34,639 nucleotides of DNA from positions 77,789 to 112,427 of the forward strand of contig JAMNZB010000029.1 in the NCBI GenBank assembly GCA_023622515.1, written 5' to 3'. The notes below the pieces were generated by a model. The model saw only the letters and a program-made list of their open reading frames with translations. It searched no databases and had not been told where the DNA came from. A program made the position numbers and the translations under genes. Shown in pieces: positions 6,946-14,458 of the stretch. Source of the stretch: Bacillota bacterium. Its GTDB lineage: Bacteria; Bacillota; Clostridia; Saccharofermentanales; DTU023. Position 1 is the first letter of the stretch. The number at the start of each line of letters is the position of its first letter.

Positions 6946-8034
6946 ATGGGTAAATATATTTTAGGTATTGAAACGTCTTGCGATGAAACGGCGGCAGCGG
7001 TTGTCGAAAACGGCCGCATTCTGCATGCTAATGTTATTCGGTCCTCGGCCGCTATTCATGAGAAGTATGGCGGTGTTGTGCCGGAAATTGCTTCTCGGGA
7101 ACATGTGAATGCCATTATTCCGGTCATTGAGGAAGCCTTGTATCAAGCAAAACTCTCCTTCTCTGATTTAACAGCCCTTGCTGTATGCTGCGGGCCGGGC
7201 CTGCTCGGCTCTCTTATTGTGGGCGTTTCTGCCGCCAAAGCTTTAGCGGCAGTTAGTGGCAAACCGCTAATCCCAGTTCATCACTTAGCCTCCCATATAG
7301 CGGCGAATTATTTGGCCTTCGAAGACCTCGAACCACCATTTTTAGCCCTAATTGTTTCCGGTGCTCATAGCCATATTGTTGAAGTTGTTTCCTATACGGA
7401 GTATAGCTTGCTTGCCCGCACAAGAGACGATGCGCCGGGGGAGGCTTACGATAAGATTTCCAGGGAAATAGGCCTTGCCTATCCCGGTGGTCCGAAATTA
7501 GATAAGCTTAGTTATGAGGGCAATCCCAAAACATTAGATTTACCTAGAAGCAAATTTCAAGATAGCCTTGATTTTTCCTTTTCCGGAATCAAGACAGCCA
7601 CGCTTAATGAGTTGAATAAGGCCGAGCAGAAGGCGGCAAAGCGTCTTGTCATGCGGGAGGAAATTTTATCCAATGCCGATATTGCGGCTTCTTTTCAAGA
7701 GGCTGTAGTGGATACACTAATGTCTCATCTTGAAGCTGCCTTAGAGGCCCATCCGCAAGAGAAACTTGTTCTGGCCGGTGGAGTTTCGGCAAATTCTCTA
7801 CTGAGAAAGCGCTGCGAAGAATTAGGGCGAAAAAGAGATATACAAATATATATGCCCCCTTTAGCCCTTTGCACAGATAATGCGGCTATGACTGCCGCCC
7901 AAGGCTATTATGAGTATGAATCAGGAATTCGAGCAGAGAGCTGTCTCAATGCCAGTGCCATGTGGGAACTTGGCGCGCCCTTCCCGGCAACAAGAAAATT
8001 ATCCACAGAGGATGTGTTGACTTCTTGTGAATAA
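6946..8034 (+). CDS. tsaD: tRNA N6-threonylcarbamoyladenosine transferase TsaD
   Basis: TsaD (Kae1/YgjD/Gcp family) transfers threonylcarbamoyl from TC-AMP to A37 of ANN-decoding tRNAs together with TsaB and TsaE. The ASKHA-fold motifs are clear: GIETSCDETAAAVV at the start, GGVVPEIASREH, the metal-binding His113 and His117 in VHHLASHIA, LIVSGAHSHI, GEAYDKISREIGLAYPGGP, FSFSGIKTA, and ASFQEAVVDTL with LAGGVSANSLLR. ATG 6946 is preceded by GAGAGGAAGG. The protein has 362 residues, about 20 more than usual. The extra C-terminal tail (ending TEDVLTSCE) is encoded by DNA that also carries two DnaA-box sequences, so the tail may be a by-product of that DNA rather than functional. Confidence 0.97.
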   Translation: MGKYILGIETSCDETAAAVVENGRILHANVIRSSAAIHEKYGGVVPEIASREHVNAIIPVIEEALYQAKLSFSDLTALAVCCGPGLLGSLIVGVSAAKALAAVSGKPLIPVHHLASHIAANYLAFEDLEPPFLALIVSGAHSHIVEVVSYTEYSLLARTRDDAPGEAYDKISREIGLAYPGGPKLDKLSYEGNPKTLDLPRSKFQDSLDFSFSGIKTATLNELNKAEQKAAKRLVMREEILSNADIAASFQEAVVDTLMSHLEAALEAHPQEKLVLAGGVSANSLLRKRCEELGRKRDIQIYMPPLALCTDNAAMTAAQGYYEYESGIRAESCLNASAMWELGAPFPATRKLSTEDVLTSCE

Positions 8035-8098
8035 TTTTTGGATTTACCGGAAAAAGGCCTTGGCAGAACGTGGATAAGCCTGTGGATAATGTGCATAA
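7999..8098. promoter_or_regulatory. Cluster of five DnaA-box nonamers
   Basis: Five sequences fit the DnaA box TTATNCACA exactly or with one mismatch: TTATCCACA at 7999-8007 (plus strand), and, on the minus strand, complements of TGTGAATAA (8026-8034), CGTGGATAA (8069-8077, one mismatch), TGTGGATAA (8081-8089) and TGTGCATAA (8090-8098). The last two abut. The first two overlap the 3' end of tsaD; the rest are in the tsaD-smpB gap, followed by an AT-rich stretch (8099-8190). It could be a DnaA-titration or regulatory cluster, or less likely an origin. Genes on both sides run in the same direction, which argues against oriC. Confidence 0.7.
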
Positions 8099-8239
8099 CT
8101 TTTGTTGATGTTGCCCATTTGTTTTGTTAATGAAATGGTTTTGTAAAATTAGAGGGTCTATGAGTGGATACTTTAATAAAATGGATATATATTGGACGCA
8201 GAAGATGCGGAGCAAGCAAATAGGATAGATAGGAAGCAT

Positions 8240-8692
8240 ATGAGAAAAGAAGCGATTAAAATATTAGTAAAAAACCGAAAGGCCAGGTTTGATTATCATA
8301 TACTGGATACCTATGAAGCCGGACTAGTCCTGCATGGTACAGAAGTCAAGTCGATTCGCCAAGGTAAGGCGAATATTGCCGAGGCCTATTGTAGTATCGA
8401 AAACGATGAAGCTTTTATCAGAGGAATGCATATCTCTCCCTATGAACAGGGAAACCGTTTTAATGTTGATCCGGATCGTAAGCGCAAGTTGCTTTTACAC
8501 AAGCGAGAAATTATTCAATTAAAAACAAAGATTAACCAAGATGGCTTGACCTTGATTCCCTTACAGTTGTATCTCAAAGAGGGTTTGGTAAAATTAGAGC
8601 TTGCCGTTGCCAAGGGGAAAAAACTTTATGATAAGAGAGAGTCGATAAAGAAGAAAGAACAAGAACGAGAAATTTCAAGGAACTTATATTAG
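8240..8692 (+). CDS. smpB: SsrA-binding protein SmpB
   Basis: SmpB binds tmRNA and places it in the decoding centre of stalled ribosomes for trans-translation. The 150-residue product has the complete family pattern: IKILVKNRKARFDYHI, ETYEAG-type core (DTYEAGLVLHGTEVKSIRQG), AYCSIENDEAFIRGMHISPY, RKRKLLLHKREI, LTLIPLQLYLKEGLVKLEL, and the basic tail beginning GKKLYDKRESIKKKEQ. I begin at ATG 8240, where AGGAAG precedes the start; a TTG at 8192 would add 16 unconserved residues. The tmRNA gene lies 1.27 kb downstream with one phosphatase gene between, so this is the familiar smpB-ssrA neighbourhood with an inserted gene. Confidence 0.96.
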   Translation: MRKEAIKILVKNRKARFDYHILDTYEAGLVLHGTEVKSIRQGKANIAEAYCSIENDEAFIRGMHISPYEQGNRFNVDPDRKRKLLLHKREIIQLKTKINQDGLTLIPLQLYLKEGLVKLELAVAKGKKLYDKRESIKKKEQEREISRNLY

Positions 8693-8740
8693 AATGGAGA
8701 GAAATGCGTGAGGGAAATCTAAGGAAAGGAAGTATAGTTT

Positions 8741-9871
8741 ATTTCTAGAGTTGCTGTCTGTGCCATAACCCAATCCGGAACTGTTAAACGAATAAATGAG
8801 GACAGTTTTCAAATTAATGGTCGTATCTATCCGGATACACTGAATTCGCGTGAGCAAAAAATACATAACTCCGATGACTATTGGCAGCTCTATTCCATCA
8901 CAGATGGTATTGGAGGGGCGGGGGTAGGCGATATTTCAAGTCGTGTTGTGCAATCTTTTATTATTGACATGCAGAAACGTTTTTCTGAACTGGATCCCTA
9001 TTACTTTAATTTCAACCAATATATTCAGAACTTTGTCAACCACGCTGATCAGGCCCTGCAAGAAAGGCTGGCAAACGTCGAAGGTGAACATGCCGGTTGC
9101 TCGCTTGCTTTAATTCTTTTTGCCGGTGATATCTGCTATACCATGAGTATCGGTAATTGTCGAATTTATTTATATCGTGAGGGTAAGCTTTTTCGAATGA
9201 CAGAGGACCATGTTCTCCATGACGACCCGGAAGCAAGACCCCTGCTTTTTCTGGGTAAGCATCCCGGCATTATTCATTTAAAGGCGCAGAACTTAAAGCG
9301 TATGCAAGTGCGGGCAGAAGATCATTTTCTTTTGCTGTCTGATGGTGTGACCGGTGCCCTCCAGGATGAAGATATTCAGTGGATTTTAGACAAGCCTATG
9401 CCTCTTCAAGCTTATGTAGAAAGCATTTTTCAAAATGCAAGACGCTATGATGCCAGGGATAATCAAACGGTACTTGGTCTAAAAGTGGAAAGCCGCCGAG
9501 CCTTTTCCAATCCCTATGAAGCATCCGAAAGCTACTTTGGAGAGAGGACTGATTCCCAGGATACAATCCGCTACAAGAGGCATGATGAAGCCCTAAAGAC
9601 TACAGAATACCGATTGCCGCAAATGTTTTCTCAGCAAGCATTAGACAGTACAAGACCGATTCATACTGCGGAAATTACACGAGTACAGCCCGGCCACACC
9701 AACAGGGTGAATGTCCGTGATTTTGACTATGAGAAAGAGTTTGTCCAAGAGGAATATGAGGGCAAGGAATTATTTGACAGGATTTTAGCTTTTCTCATGA
9801 AATATCCCGGCATTACGGTCTCTGTCATCCTCCTTTTACTCCTTCTTCTAAGTCTCTACTTAATTTTCTAG
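8741..9871 (+). CDS. Membrane-anchored PP2C-family Ser/Thr phosphatase, apparent ATT start
   Basis: PP2C (PPM) phosphatases remove phosphate from Ser/Thr using two metal ions. The metal-binding motifs are complete: RINEDSF (Asp21), ITDGIGGAG (Asp55), LLSDGVTG (Asp201) and ARDNQT (Asp240). A variable linker (about 250-350) leads to a C-terminal membrane helix (about 355-376), so the enzyme is tail-anchored with its catalytic domain in the cytosol. The first NTG codons in frame are CTG near 8840 and GTG 8948, both too late: they would remove the RxxNED or the DGxGG motif. An in-frame TAG at 8735-8737 limits the start to ATT 8741, which has AAGGAAAGGAAG 8 bp before it. No partner kinase is in the window. 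The phosphatase call is firm; the start is inferred. Confidence 0.85.
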   Translation: MSRVAVCAITQSGTVKRINEDSFQINGRIYPDTLNSREQKIHNSDDYWQLYSITDGIGGAGVGDISSRVVQSFIIDMQKRFSELDPYYFNFNQYIQNFVNHADQALQERLANVEGEHAGCSLALILFAGDICYTMSIGNCRIYLYREGKLFRMTEDHVLHDDPEARPLLFLGKHPGIIHLKAQNLKRMQVRAEDHFLLLSDGVTGALQDEDIQWILDKPMPLQAYVESIFQNARRYDARDNQTVLGLKVESRRAFSNPYEASESYFGERTDSQDTIRYKRHDEALKTTEYRLPQMFSQQALDSTRPIHTAEITRVQPGHTNRVNVRDFDYEKEFVQEEYEGKELFDRILAFLMKYPGITVSVILLLLLLLSLYLIF

Positions 9872-9903
9872 TTTTTCTGAATTCTTTTAGGTACATTGGT
9901 TCC

Positions 9904-9933
9904 TTGAAAGTCCAGCGGGCCAGGTGTTATCAT
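9904..9933 (+). promoter_or_regulatory. Promoter of ssrA
   Basis: TTGAAA (9904-9909), 18-bp spacer, TATCAT (9928-9933) with TG one base ahead (extended -10). The predicted start near 9940 is about 20 nt before the mature tmRNA 5' end. Confidence 0.6.
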
Positions 9934-9959
9934 AATAGTGCTTCGAGCACTTCATTTAT

Positions 9960-10335
9960 GGGGGTGTACTGGTTTCGACGGGATCGTTGAAGTTAGGGAA
10001 GCGGGCAGAGGGCCCCGTTGGCCTCTTTAAAAAACGGGAAACATAATAAATGCCAATAAACCGGCTTTAGCAGCTGCGTAAGAACGCCTGCCATGGAACT
10101 GTAGTTATCTGCGACACAGACCTCCATGTAAAAGAGTAGACCTTGCCCCTTGGAGGTAAAAGGGAAAAACTAGTGGCCTAAGCTTTGCCGCCACTTAGTA
10201 TTTATGAAGCTACCGGCGATGCTCCTCTAGCCAATAAGGGGACATCAAGGGGAATACTCCAAGTATTGGCTGCGCCCGGAGATGCCTTGATGAATGTGGT
10301 TTCGGACAGGAGTTCGACTCTCCTCACCTCCACCA
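9960..10335 (+). ncRNA. ssrA: Transfer-messenger RNA (tmRNA)
   Basis: tmRNA rescues stalled ribosomes with SmpB. The 5' end GGGGGTG (9960-9966) pairs with CACCTCC (10325-10331), followed by A and an encoded CCA (10333-10335). The 5' region has the conserved TGTACTGGTTTCGACGGG; the T arm is AGGAG-TTCGACT-CTCCT. The most likely tag frame starts at GCC 10052 and ends at TAA 10079-10081, giving ANKPALAAA. This is short and ends in ALAAA rather than the usual ALAA. The reading frame is inferred from the ALAA-stop rule; the resume codon cannot be proven from sequence alone. About 376 nt, one-piece type. Confidence 0.95.
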
Positions 10336-10338
10336 ATT

Positions 10339-10370
10339 TGGATTCCTTTATCTGAGAGGAATCCTTTTTT
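10339..10370 (+). terminator. Rho-independent terminator of ssrA
   Basis: GGATTCCT (10340-10347) and AGGAATCC (10357-10364) form an 8-bp stem followed by six T (10365-10370). Confidence 0.9.
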
Positions 10371-10473
10371 ATTTGGAGATGGCTTGCCTATAAGACTGTC
10401 ACAGACTGACCGGATAGCAGATTTGTGAGAAACTCTAGAGCGGTGCAGGCGGATAGATACTTTTTACTTATAA

Positions 10474-10502
10474 TTTACAGAAGGATCAGATTATGCTAAC
10501 AT
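10474..10502 (+). promoter_or_regulatory. Candidate promoter of the pseudouridine genes
   Basis: TTTACA (10474-10479), 17-bp spacer, TAACAT (10497-10502) with TG at 10494-10495 (extended -10). A second TATAAT at 10469-10474 lacks a -35. The start would be near 10509, 39 bp before the coding region. Confidence 0.5.
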
Positions 10503-10547
10503 GAGTTATGTTTTTAAATAAACTTTTGTTTGTTAGGAGGTGCTTGT

Positions 10548-11663
10548 ATTTTAAATGTAAACCATCAAAAGATTTTGGAACTTTTAAAAGAAGATCCTTT
10601 TATGACCCAGCAAGCCATTGCAGACTGTATAGGATTATCCAGGCCATCAGTGGCTAATCTGATTAGCCAACTGATAGAACGAGGTTATATTCTTGGAAAA
10701 GCCTATATTCTTGCTGAGCAAAAAGAAGACTTAATTATTTGTATCGGGGCGGCTAATATTGACCATAAATTGACGACCATGGCTCCCATGGTCTTAGAAA
10801 CCTCTAATCCTATATATAAAAGCTCATCGCTAGGCGGTGTGGTACGCAATGTTGCGGAGAATCTGGGTCGCCTTGAATTAAATGTTGCGCTTCTTACTTG
10901 TGTAGGGGGCGATAGTGCAGGGGAAGAAATCATAAGCCAATTACGGGACCTGGTGCAAACACAAAAGATTCAAAAAATAGCCGGTCAAAACACGGGGTCT
11001 TATACGGCCGTTTTGTCAAATGACGGCCAATTGGTTTGTGGTTTAGCAGACATGGAAATATGTACTTTAATGAGCCGAGACTGGATTGCAAGTTATGAAT
11101 CATATTTAAAGAAAGCATCTAAACTTATCGTTGATACTAACGTTCAGCCGGATTGTCTGGAATATTTGATTGAATTTTCCGAACAAAATGACATCGACTT
11201 ATATATTCTTGGTGTTTCTACCGTTAAAATGCAGCGTATCCCACCTGATGCAGTGAATATCTATTGCGGCATCTTTAATTTAGACGAATCACAAGCCTAT
11301 TTTAAATCCATGCAAACGGCAGAAGTTCTTGCCCAAGAATGGATTCAGAAAGGCCTGAAGCACGTTATTGTAACCCAGGGAACAAGGCCCGTTATCTATG
11401 CTAACCAAGAAGCTGTTTATAAAAAAGCGATTTACTTATCTGAGGGAGTTGTAGATGTAACGGGAGCCGGTGACAGTTTTATTGCCGGTTTAATTTACGG
11501 GATCAGCAAAACAGATGATTTCATTCAGGCTATTGACTATGCTTTAGTCAATAGTCATCATACTGTCTTGAGCCCCCACTCTGTTAGACACAATCTAAAT
11601 CCGAAACAATTTGAAAAAGAAATGGAGATATATAAAAATGAACAAGTTTGTAGTCCTCAATGA
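10548..11663 (+). CDS. psuK: HTH-PfkB protein, probable pseudouridine kinase, apparent ATT start
   Basis: The product has an N-terminal winged-HTH (about 5-50: MTQQAIADCIGLSRPSVANL) fused to a PfkB/ribokinase-fold sugar kinase. Kinase motifs are GAANIDHKL near the start, GGVVRNVAENLGRL (substrate and nucleotide site) and DVTGAGDSFIAGLIYG with the catalytic Asp. The next gene is psuG, so the substrate is most likely pseudouridine, phosphorylated to pseudouridine 5'-phosphate; ribose or another nucleoside is the alternative. AGGAGG at 10535-10540 is followed after 7 bp by ATT 10548, which fits the protein start; the only upstream NTG in frame (TTG 10530) lies before the Shine-Dalgarno, so ATT is preferred. 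The HTH may also make it a local regulator. It overlaps psuG by 26 bp. Confidence 0.8.
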   Translation: MLNVNHQKILELLKEDPFMTQQAIADCIGLSRPSVANLISQLIERGYILGKAYILAEQKEDLIICIGAANIDHKLTTMAPMVLETSNPIYKSSSLGGVVRNVAENLGRLELNVALLTCVGGDSAGEEIISQLRDLVQTQKIQKIAGQNTGSYTAVLSNDGQLVCGLADMEICTLMSRDWIASYESYLKKASKLIVDTNVQPDCLEYLIEFSEQNDIDLYILGVSTVKMQRIPPDAVNIYCGIFNLDESQAYFKSMQTAEVLAQEWIQKGLKHVIVTQGTRPVIYANQEAVYKKAIYLSEGVVDVTGAGDSFIAGLIYGISKTDDFIQAIDYALVNSHHTVLSPHSVRHNLNPKQFEKEMEIYKNEQVCSPQ

Positions 11664-12549
11664 GGAAGTAAGCAAGGCCCTTAAAGAAAACTTACCGATT
11701 GTTGCTTTAGAATCCACCATTATTTCTCACGGAATGCCCTATCCGCAAAATGTTGAAATGGCTAATAAAGTAGAGGATATTATCCGCCAAAACGGGGCAG
11801 TACCGGCAACTATTGCCATTATGGAAGGAAAGATCAAAGTCGGATTAGATGCGGAAGACTTAGAAATACTTGCTACAGCAAAAGATGTCGCCAAGGTGTC
11901 ACGCCGAGATTTAGCGGCTGTCCTTAGCCAAAAGAAACTGGGGGCAACAACTGTAGCGGCTACCATGATTTGTGCGAATCTGGCCAAGATTAAATTCTTC
12001 GTTACCGGTGGGATTGGCGGTGTTCACAAGGGCTATGAAGAGTTTATGGATGTTTCCGCCGACCTGGAGGAGCTGGCCATGACTCCTGTGACGGTTATCT
12101 GTGCCGGAGCCAAGTCCATCTTGGACTTGCCGAGGACGCTTGAATATTTAGAAACAAAAGGTGTTCCTGTTATTGGTTATCAAACCGATGAGCTTCCTGC
12201 TTTCTACACTCGTAAGAGTGGAAATCCCCTTAATTTGAGAATGGACGATGTGGAGGAAATCGCTGAATTTATAAAAACCAAAGAGGGTTTGGGGCTTTCC
12301 GGAGGCAACTTGATTGTTAATCCTATTCCGCTAGAACATGAGCTGGATCAAGCCTATATCAACTCCCTGATTGAAAGGGCTGTAGAGGAAAGTGTAGAAC
12401 AGCATGTTACAGGTAAAGATATTACCCCCTTCCTGCTGGCTCGTATTGTTGAACTTTCGGACGGTAAGAGTCTCGAGGCCAACTTGCAGTTGGTTTATAA
12501 CAACGCCAAGATCGGGGCTCAGATTGCGCTTGCCCACAGCAGAAAATAG
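11638..12549 (+). CDS. psuG: Pseudouridine-5'-phosphate glycosidase PsuG
   Basis: PsuG reversibly cleaves pseudouridine 5'-phosphate into uracil and ribose 5-phosphate, completing pseudouridine breakdown after the kinase. The 303-residue product (E. coli PsuG is similar) shows ALESTIISHGMPYPQN, AVPATIAIMEGKIKVG, a lysine-rich catalytic region SRRDLAAVLSQKKLGATTVA, FVTGGIGGVHKG, CAGAKSILDLPRTLEYLE, PVIGYQTDELPAFYTRKSG and NPIP. ATG 11638 has GGAG about 12 bp upstream inside the psuK end; it is translationally coupled to psuK by a 26-bp overlap. A terminator follows. There is no recognisable pseudouridine transporter beside the pair. Confidence 0.96.
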   Translation: MNKFVVLNEEVSKALKENLPIVALESTIISHGMPYPQNVEMANKVEDIIRQNGAVPATIAIMEGKIKVGLDAEDLEILATAKDVAKVSRRDLAAVLSQKKLGATTVAATMICANLAKIKFFVTGGIGGVHKGYEEFMDVSADLEELAMTPVTVICAGAKSILDLPRTLEYLETKGVPVIGYQTDELPAFYTRKSGNPLNLRMDDVEEIAEFIKTKEGLGLSGGNLIVNPIPLEHELDQAYINSLIERAVEESVEQHVTGKDITPFLLARIVELSDGKSLEANLQLVYNNAKIGAQIALAHSRK

Positions 12550-12615
12550 GAAGCGGAATAATAAAATTTTACGGCACCTGGCTTGTAAAAACATATTTCA
12601 ATATAATGTACAGAA

Positions 12616-12659
12616 AAGAGGCATTCTGCTTTTGCTTAAGTAAGAATGCCTCTTTATTT
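12616..12659 (+). terminator. Rho-independent terminator after psuG
   Basis: AAGAGGCATTC (12616-12626) and GAATGCCTCTT (12644-12654) make an 11-bp perfect stem followed by a T-rich TATTT. Confidence 0.85.
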
Positions 12660-12726
12660 CAGGTCAGGAAATGGATACTGGCAGCCGGTGTATTAATTTA
12701 TAGCTGAACCGGGTAGGCTTTATCTA

Positions 12727-12735
12727 TGGTATAAT
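12727..12735 (+). promoter_or_regulatory. Extended -10 promoter of the ABC-F leader
   Basis: TGGTATAAT is a perfect extended -10 (TG at 12727-12728, TATAAT at 12730-12735). No clear -35. The start would be near 12742, about 190 nt before the ABC-F coding start. Confidence 0.55.
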
Positions 12736-12762
12736 TGCAAAAACGCCGAAAGGAAAAAGATA

Positions 12763-12774
12763 ATGAACAGCTAA
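12763..12774 (+). CDS. Three-codon leader ORF (Met-Asn-Ser)
   Basis: ATG AAC AGC TAA with AAAGGA (12749-12754) 8 bp upstream. It opens the leader of an ABC-F gene. Several ABC-F genes in Bacillota, such as vmlR and Listeria lmo0919, are controlled by antibiotic-sensed translation of a short upstream ORF; a similar role here is an inference from position and ribosome site. Confidence 0.4.
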   Translation: MNS

Positions 12775-12857
12775 ACAATATGGTTTCTTAATACTCAATA
12801 TGCCCATTAGGGCTCTTGTTTGTGTGCCATGTTGTAAAAGCTATTGTTTTTCTGCGT

Positions 12858-12896
12858 AATTCTTGCTTTTGTCTGAGCAAATATTCGTATTTTTTA
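12858..12896 (+). terminator. Weak attenuator-like hairpin in the ABC-F leader
   Basis: TTGCT (12863-12867) pairs with AGCAA (12876-12880), with outer AAT/ATT pairs across a small internal loop, then a T-run at 12890-12895. The stem is short, but it is the only terminator-like element between the leader ORF and the gene at 12932. The rest of the gap (12660-12726) shows nothing I recognise. Confidence 0.3.
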
Positions 12897-12931
12897 TAAT
12901 TTGGCATGCATCCTTACTTCAGGGGGATATT

Positions 12932-14458
12932 ATGTTGCAGATTAAAGAATTAAACATTAGCTTACGCGAAGACCATAGGCCGCTTATCAGGGAGTTTACT
13001 TTCAGCTTGGGACCGGATGATAAGGTGGCTTTAATCGGTGAAGAAGGAAATGGCAAGTCCATTCTTTTAAAGACTATTTACGACAGAAGGACGGTTGAGG
13101 AATACTGTGATATAGAAGGGGAGATTTCAAAGACAAACGAAGTTGTTGGCTATTTGCCCCAAGCTCTTGATGACAGAGAGTTAATGCTTTCAACCGCAGA
13201 GTATTGGCAGGCAAAAATTGAGCCTGAATTTTTTGATTATAATAGCTATTACCGCTATCTTGCTGAACTCGGCTTTGATGACGGACTAATAAATACAAAA
13301 CTCAAAGTTGGTGAGCTTTCAGGCGGAGAACGGATAAAATTCATACTTTTGCTAGAACTCTTGAAAGAACCGACTCTATTACTAATGGATGAACCAAGTA
13401 ATGATTTGGATGTGTCCTCCCTTATTTGGCTGGAAAAATTTATGAAAAATCTCGCCCTGCCACTAATCTTTGTTTCGCATGATACGAGGCTGCTTTCTGC
13501 AGTAGCAAACAGGATCATTCACTTAGAGCAAATTCTTCATAGAACAATTCCCAAACACACTATTACTTCTACAGGCTATGAGGAATATGCGGAGCGAAGG
13601 GAAGAACTAATTGTAAGTGAAACTAAGAGGTCAAAGAAAGAGCATGAAGTGTTGGCCAAAAAGGCAGACCGTTTCAGACGGATTCATGATAGTGTCGAGC
13701 ATGCCCTGAGAAAGACTAAACCGAACAATCCCGGAGCTGGAAAAAATCTCAAGGATAAAATGCGAAGCGTTAAATCTATGGAAAAAAAGCTGGGAAAAGA
13801 AAAGGAAAACGTAAAGGAAAAGCCGATTATAGAAGATGTTATACAAATCTTCTTTGATGATACTATCTTTATTCCCAATGGTAAGGAACTGTTGGATTTT
13901 CATATTGACTTACTTAAAGCCGGAGATAAAGAACTGGCAAGGGGTGTTCACTTGAAAATTATTGGCCCGGAAAAAATCTGTATTGTCGGAAAAAACGGTG
14001 TAGGAAAAACAACGCTCATTAAGCAGCTTATGAAAGAACTGAAAGACTTAAATCAACGTGTAGGCTATATGCCGCAGGCTTATTTTGAATACACGGAAAG
14101 AGGGATGAAGGCAATTGATTTTCTTACCAGTGAGTTTACAAAAGATGAACATACAAAAATTTCCAGCTATCTGGGAAGCTTAAATTTTACCAGAGAAGAG
14201 ATGTACCGGGAAATTCGTGATTTATCCGGTGGTCAGAAGGCAAAACTGTTTTTCGCCAAAATGAATTTGGATAAGGCGGAAGTATTGCTTTTAGATGAGC
14301 CGACCAGAAATTTATCGCCTACATCACAGCCGGAAATTATTGCAGCCTTAAAAAAATATCAAGGAGCTATTATTTCTGTTTCTCATGACCGGTATTTTAT
14401 CGAAGAAGTCTGTGACCTGGTTTATGAATTAACGGAAGAAGGCCTCATCCGTCTATAA
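12932..14458 (+). CDS. ABC-F family ATPase (putative antibiotic-resistance type)
   Basis: ABC-F proteins carry two ABC domains and no membrane domain; they act on the ribosome E site as translation factors or as antibiotic ribosome-protection factors. The 508-residue product has Walker A motifs GEEGNGKS and GKNGVGKT, signatures LSGGERIKF and LSGGQKAKL, and Walker B motifs LLLMDEPSNDLD and LLLDEPTRNLSP. The interdomain linker (about residues 215-300) is Lys/Arg/Glu-rich. The second Walker B lacks the usual NHLD and has RNLSPTSQP, a pattern I associate with resistance-type ABC-F groups. ATG 12932 follows AGGGGGA; an upstream TTG (12863) has no ribosome site and lies in the attenuator. The leader context also favours inducible resistance. 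The spectrum cannot be predicted. Confidence 0.88.
   Translation: MLQIKELNISLREDHRPLIREFTFSLGPDDKVALIGEEGNGKSILLKTIYDRRTVEEYCDIEGEISKTNEVVGYLPQALDDRELMLSTAEYWQAKIEPEFFDYNSYYRYLAELGFDDGLINTKLKVGELSGGERIKFILLLELLKEPTLLLMDEPSNDLDVSSLIWLEKFMKNLALPLIFVSHDTRLLSAVANRIIHLEQILHRTIPKHTITSTGYEEYAERREELIVSETKRSKKEHEVLAKKADRFRRIHDSVEHALRKTKPNNPGAGKNLKDKMRSVKSMEKKLGKEKENVKEKPIIEDVIQIFFDDTIFIPNGKELLDFHIDLLKAGDKELARGVHLKIIGPEKICIVGKNGVGKTTLIKQLMKELKDLNQRVGYMPQAYFEYTERGMKAIDFLTSEFTKDEHTKISSYLGSLNFTREEMYREIRDLSGGQKAKLFFAKMNLDKAEVLLLDEPTRNLSPTSQPEIIAALKKYQGAIISVSHDRYFIEEVCDLVYELTEEGLIRL

Noticed and set aside
7999-8190. The DnaA-box cluster as a true chromosomal origin
   Set aside because: No dnaA, dnaN, rpmH or gidA neighbours and no change of gene direction across the site. 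Kept only as a DnaA-box cluster.
8192-8239. TTG start 16 codons upstream of smpB
   Set aside because: The added residues are not in the SmpB family and there is no ribosome site; ATG 8240 has AGGAAG.
12863-12931. Longer TTG start for the ABC-F protein
   Set aside because: It lacks a ribosome site and lies in the attenuator-like leader; ATG 12932 has a strong Shine-Dalgarno and matches family N-termini.
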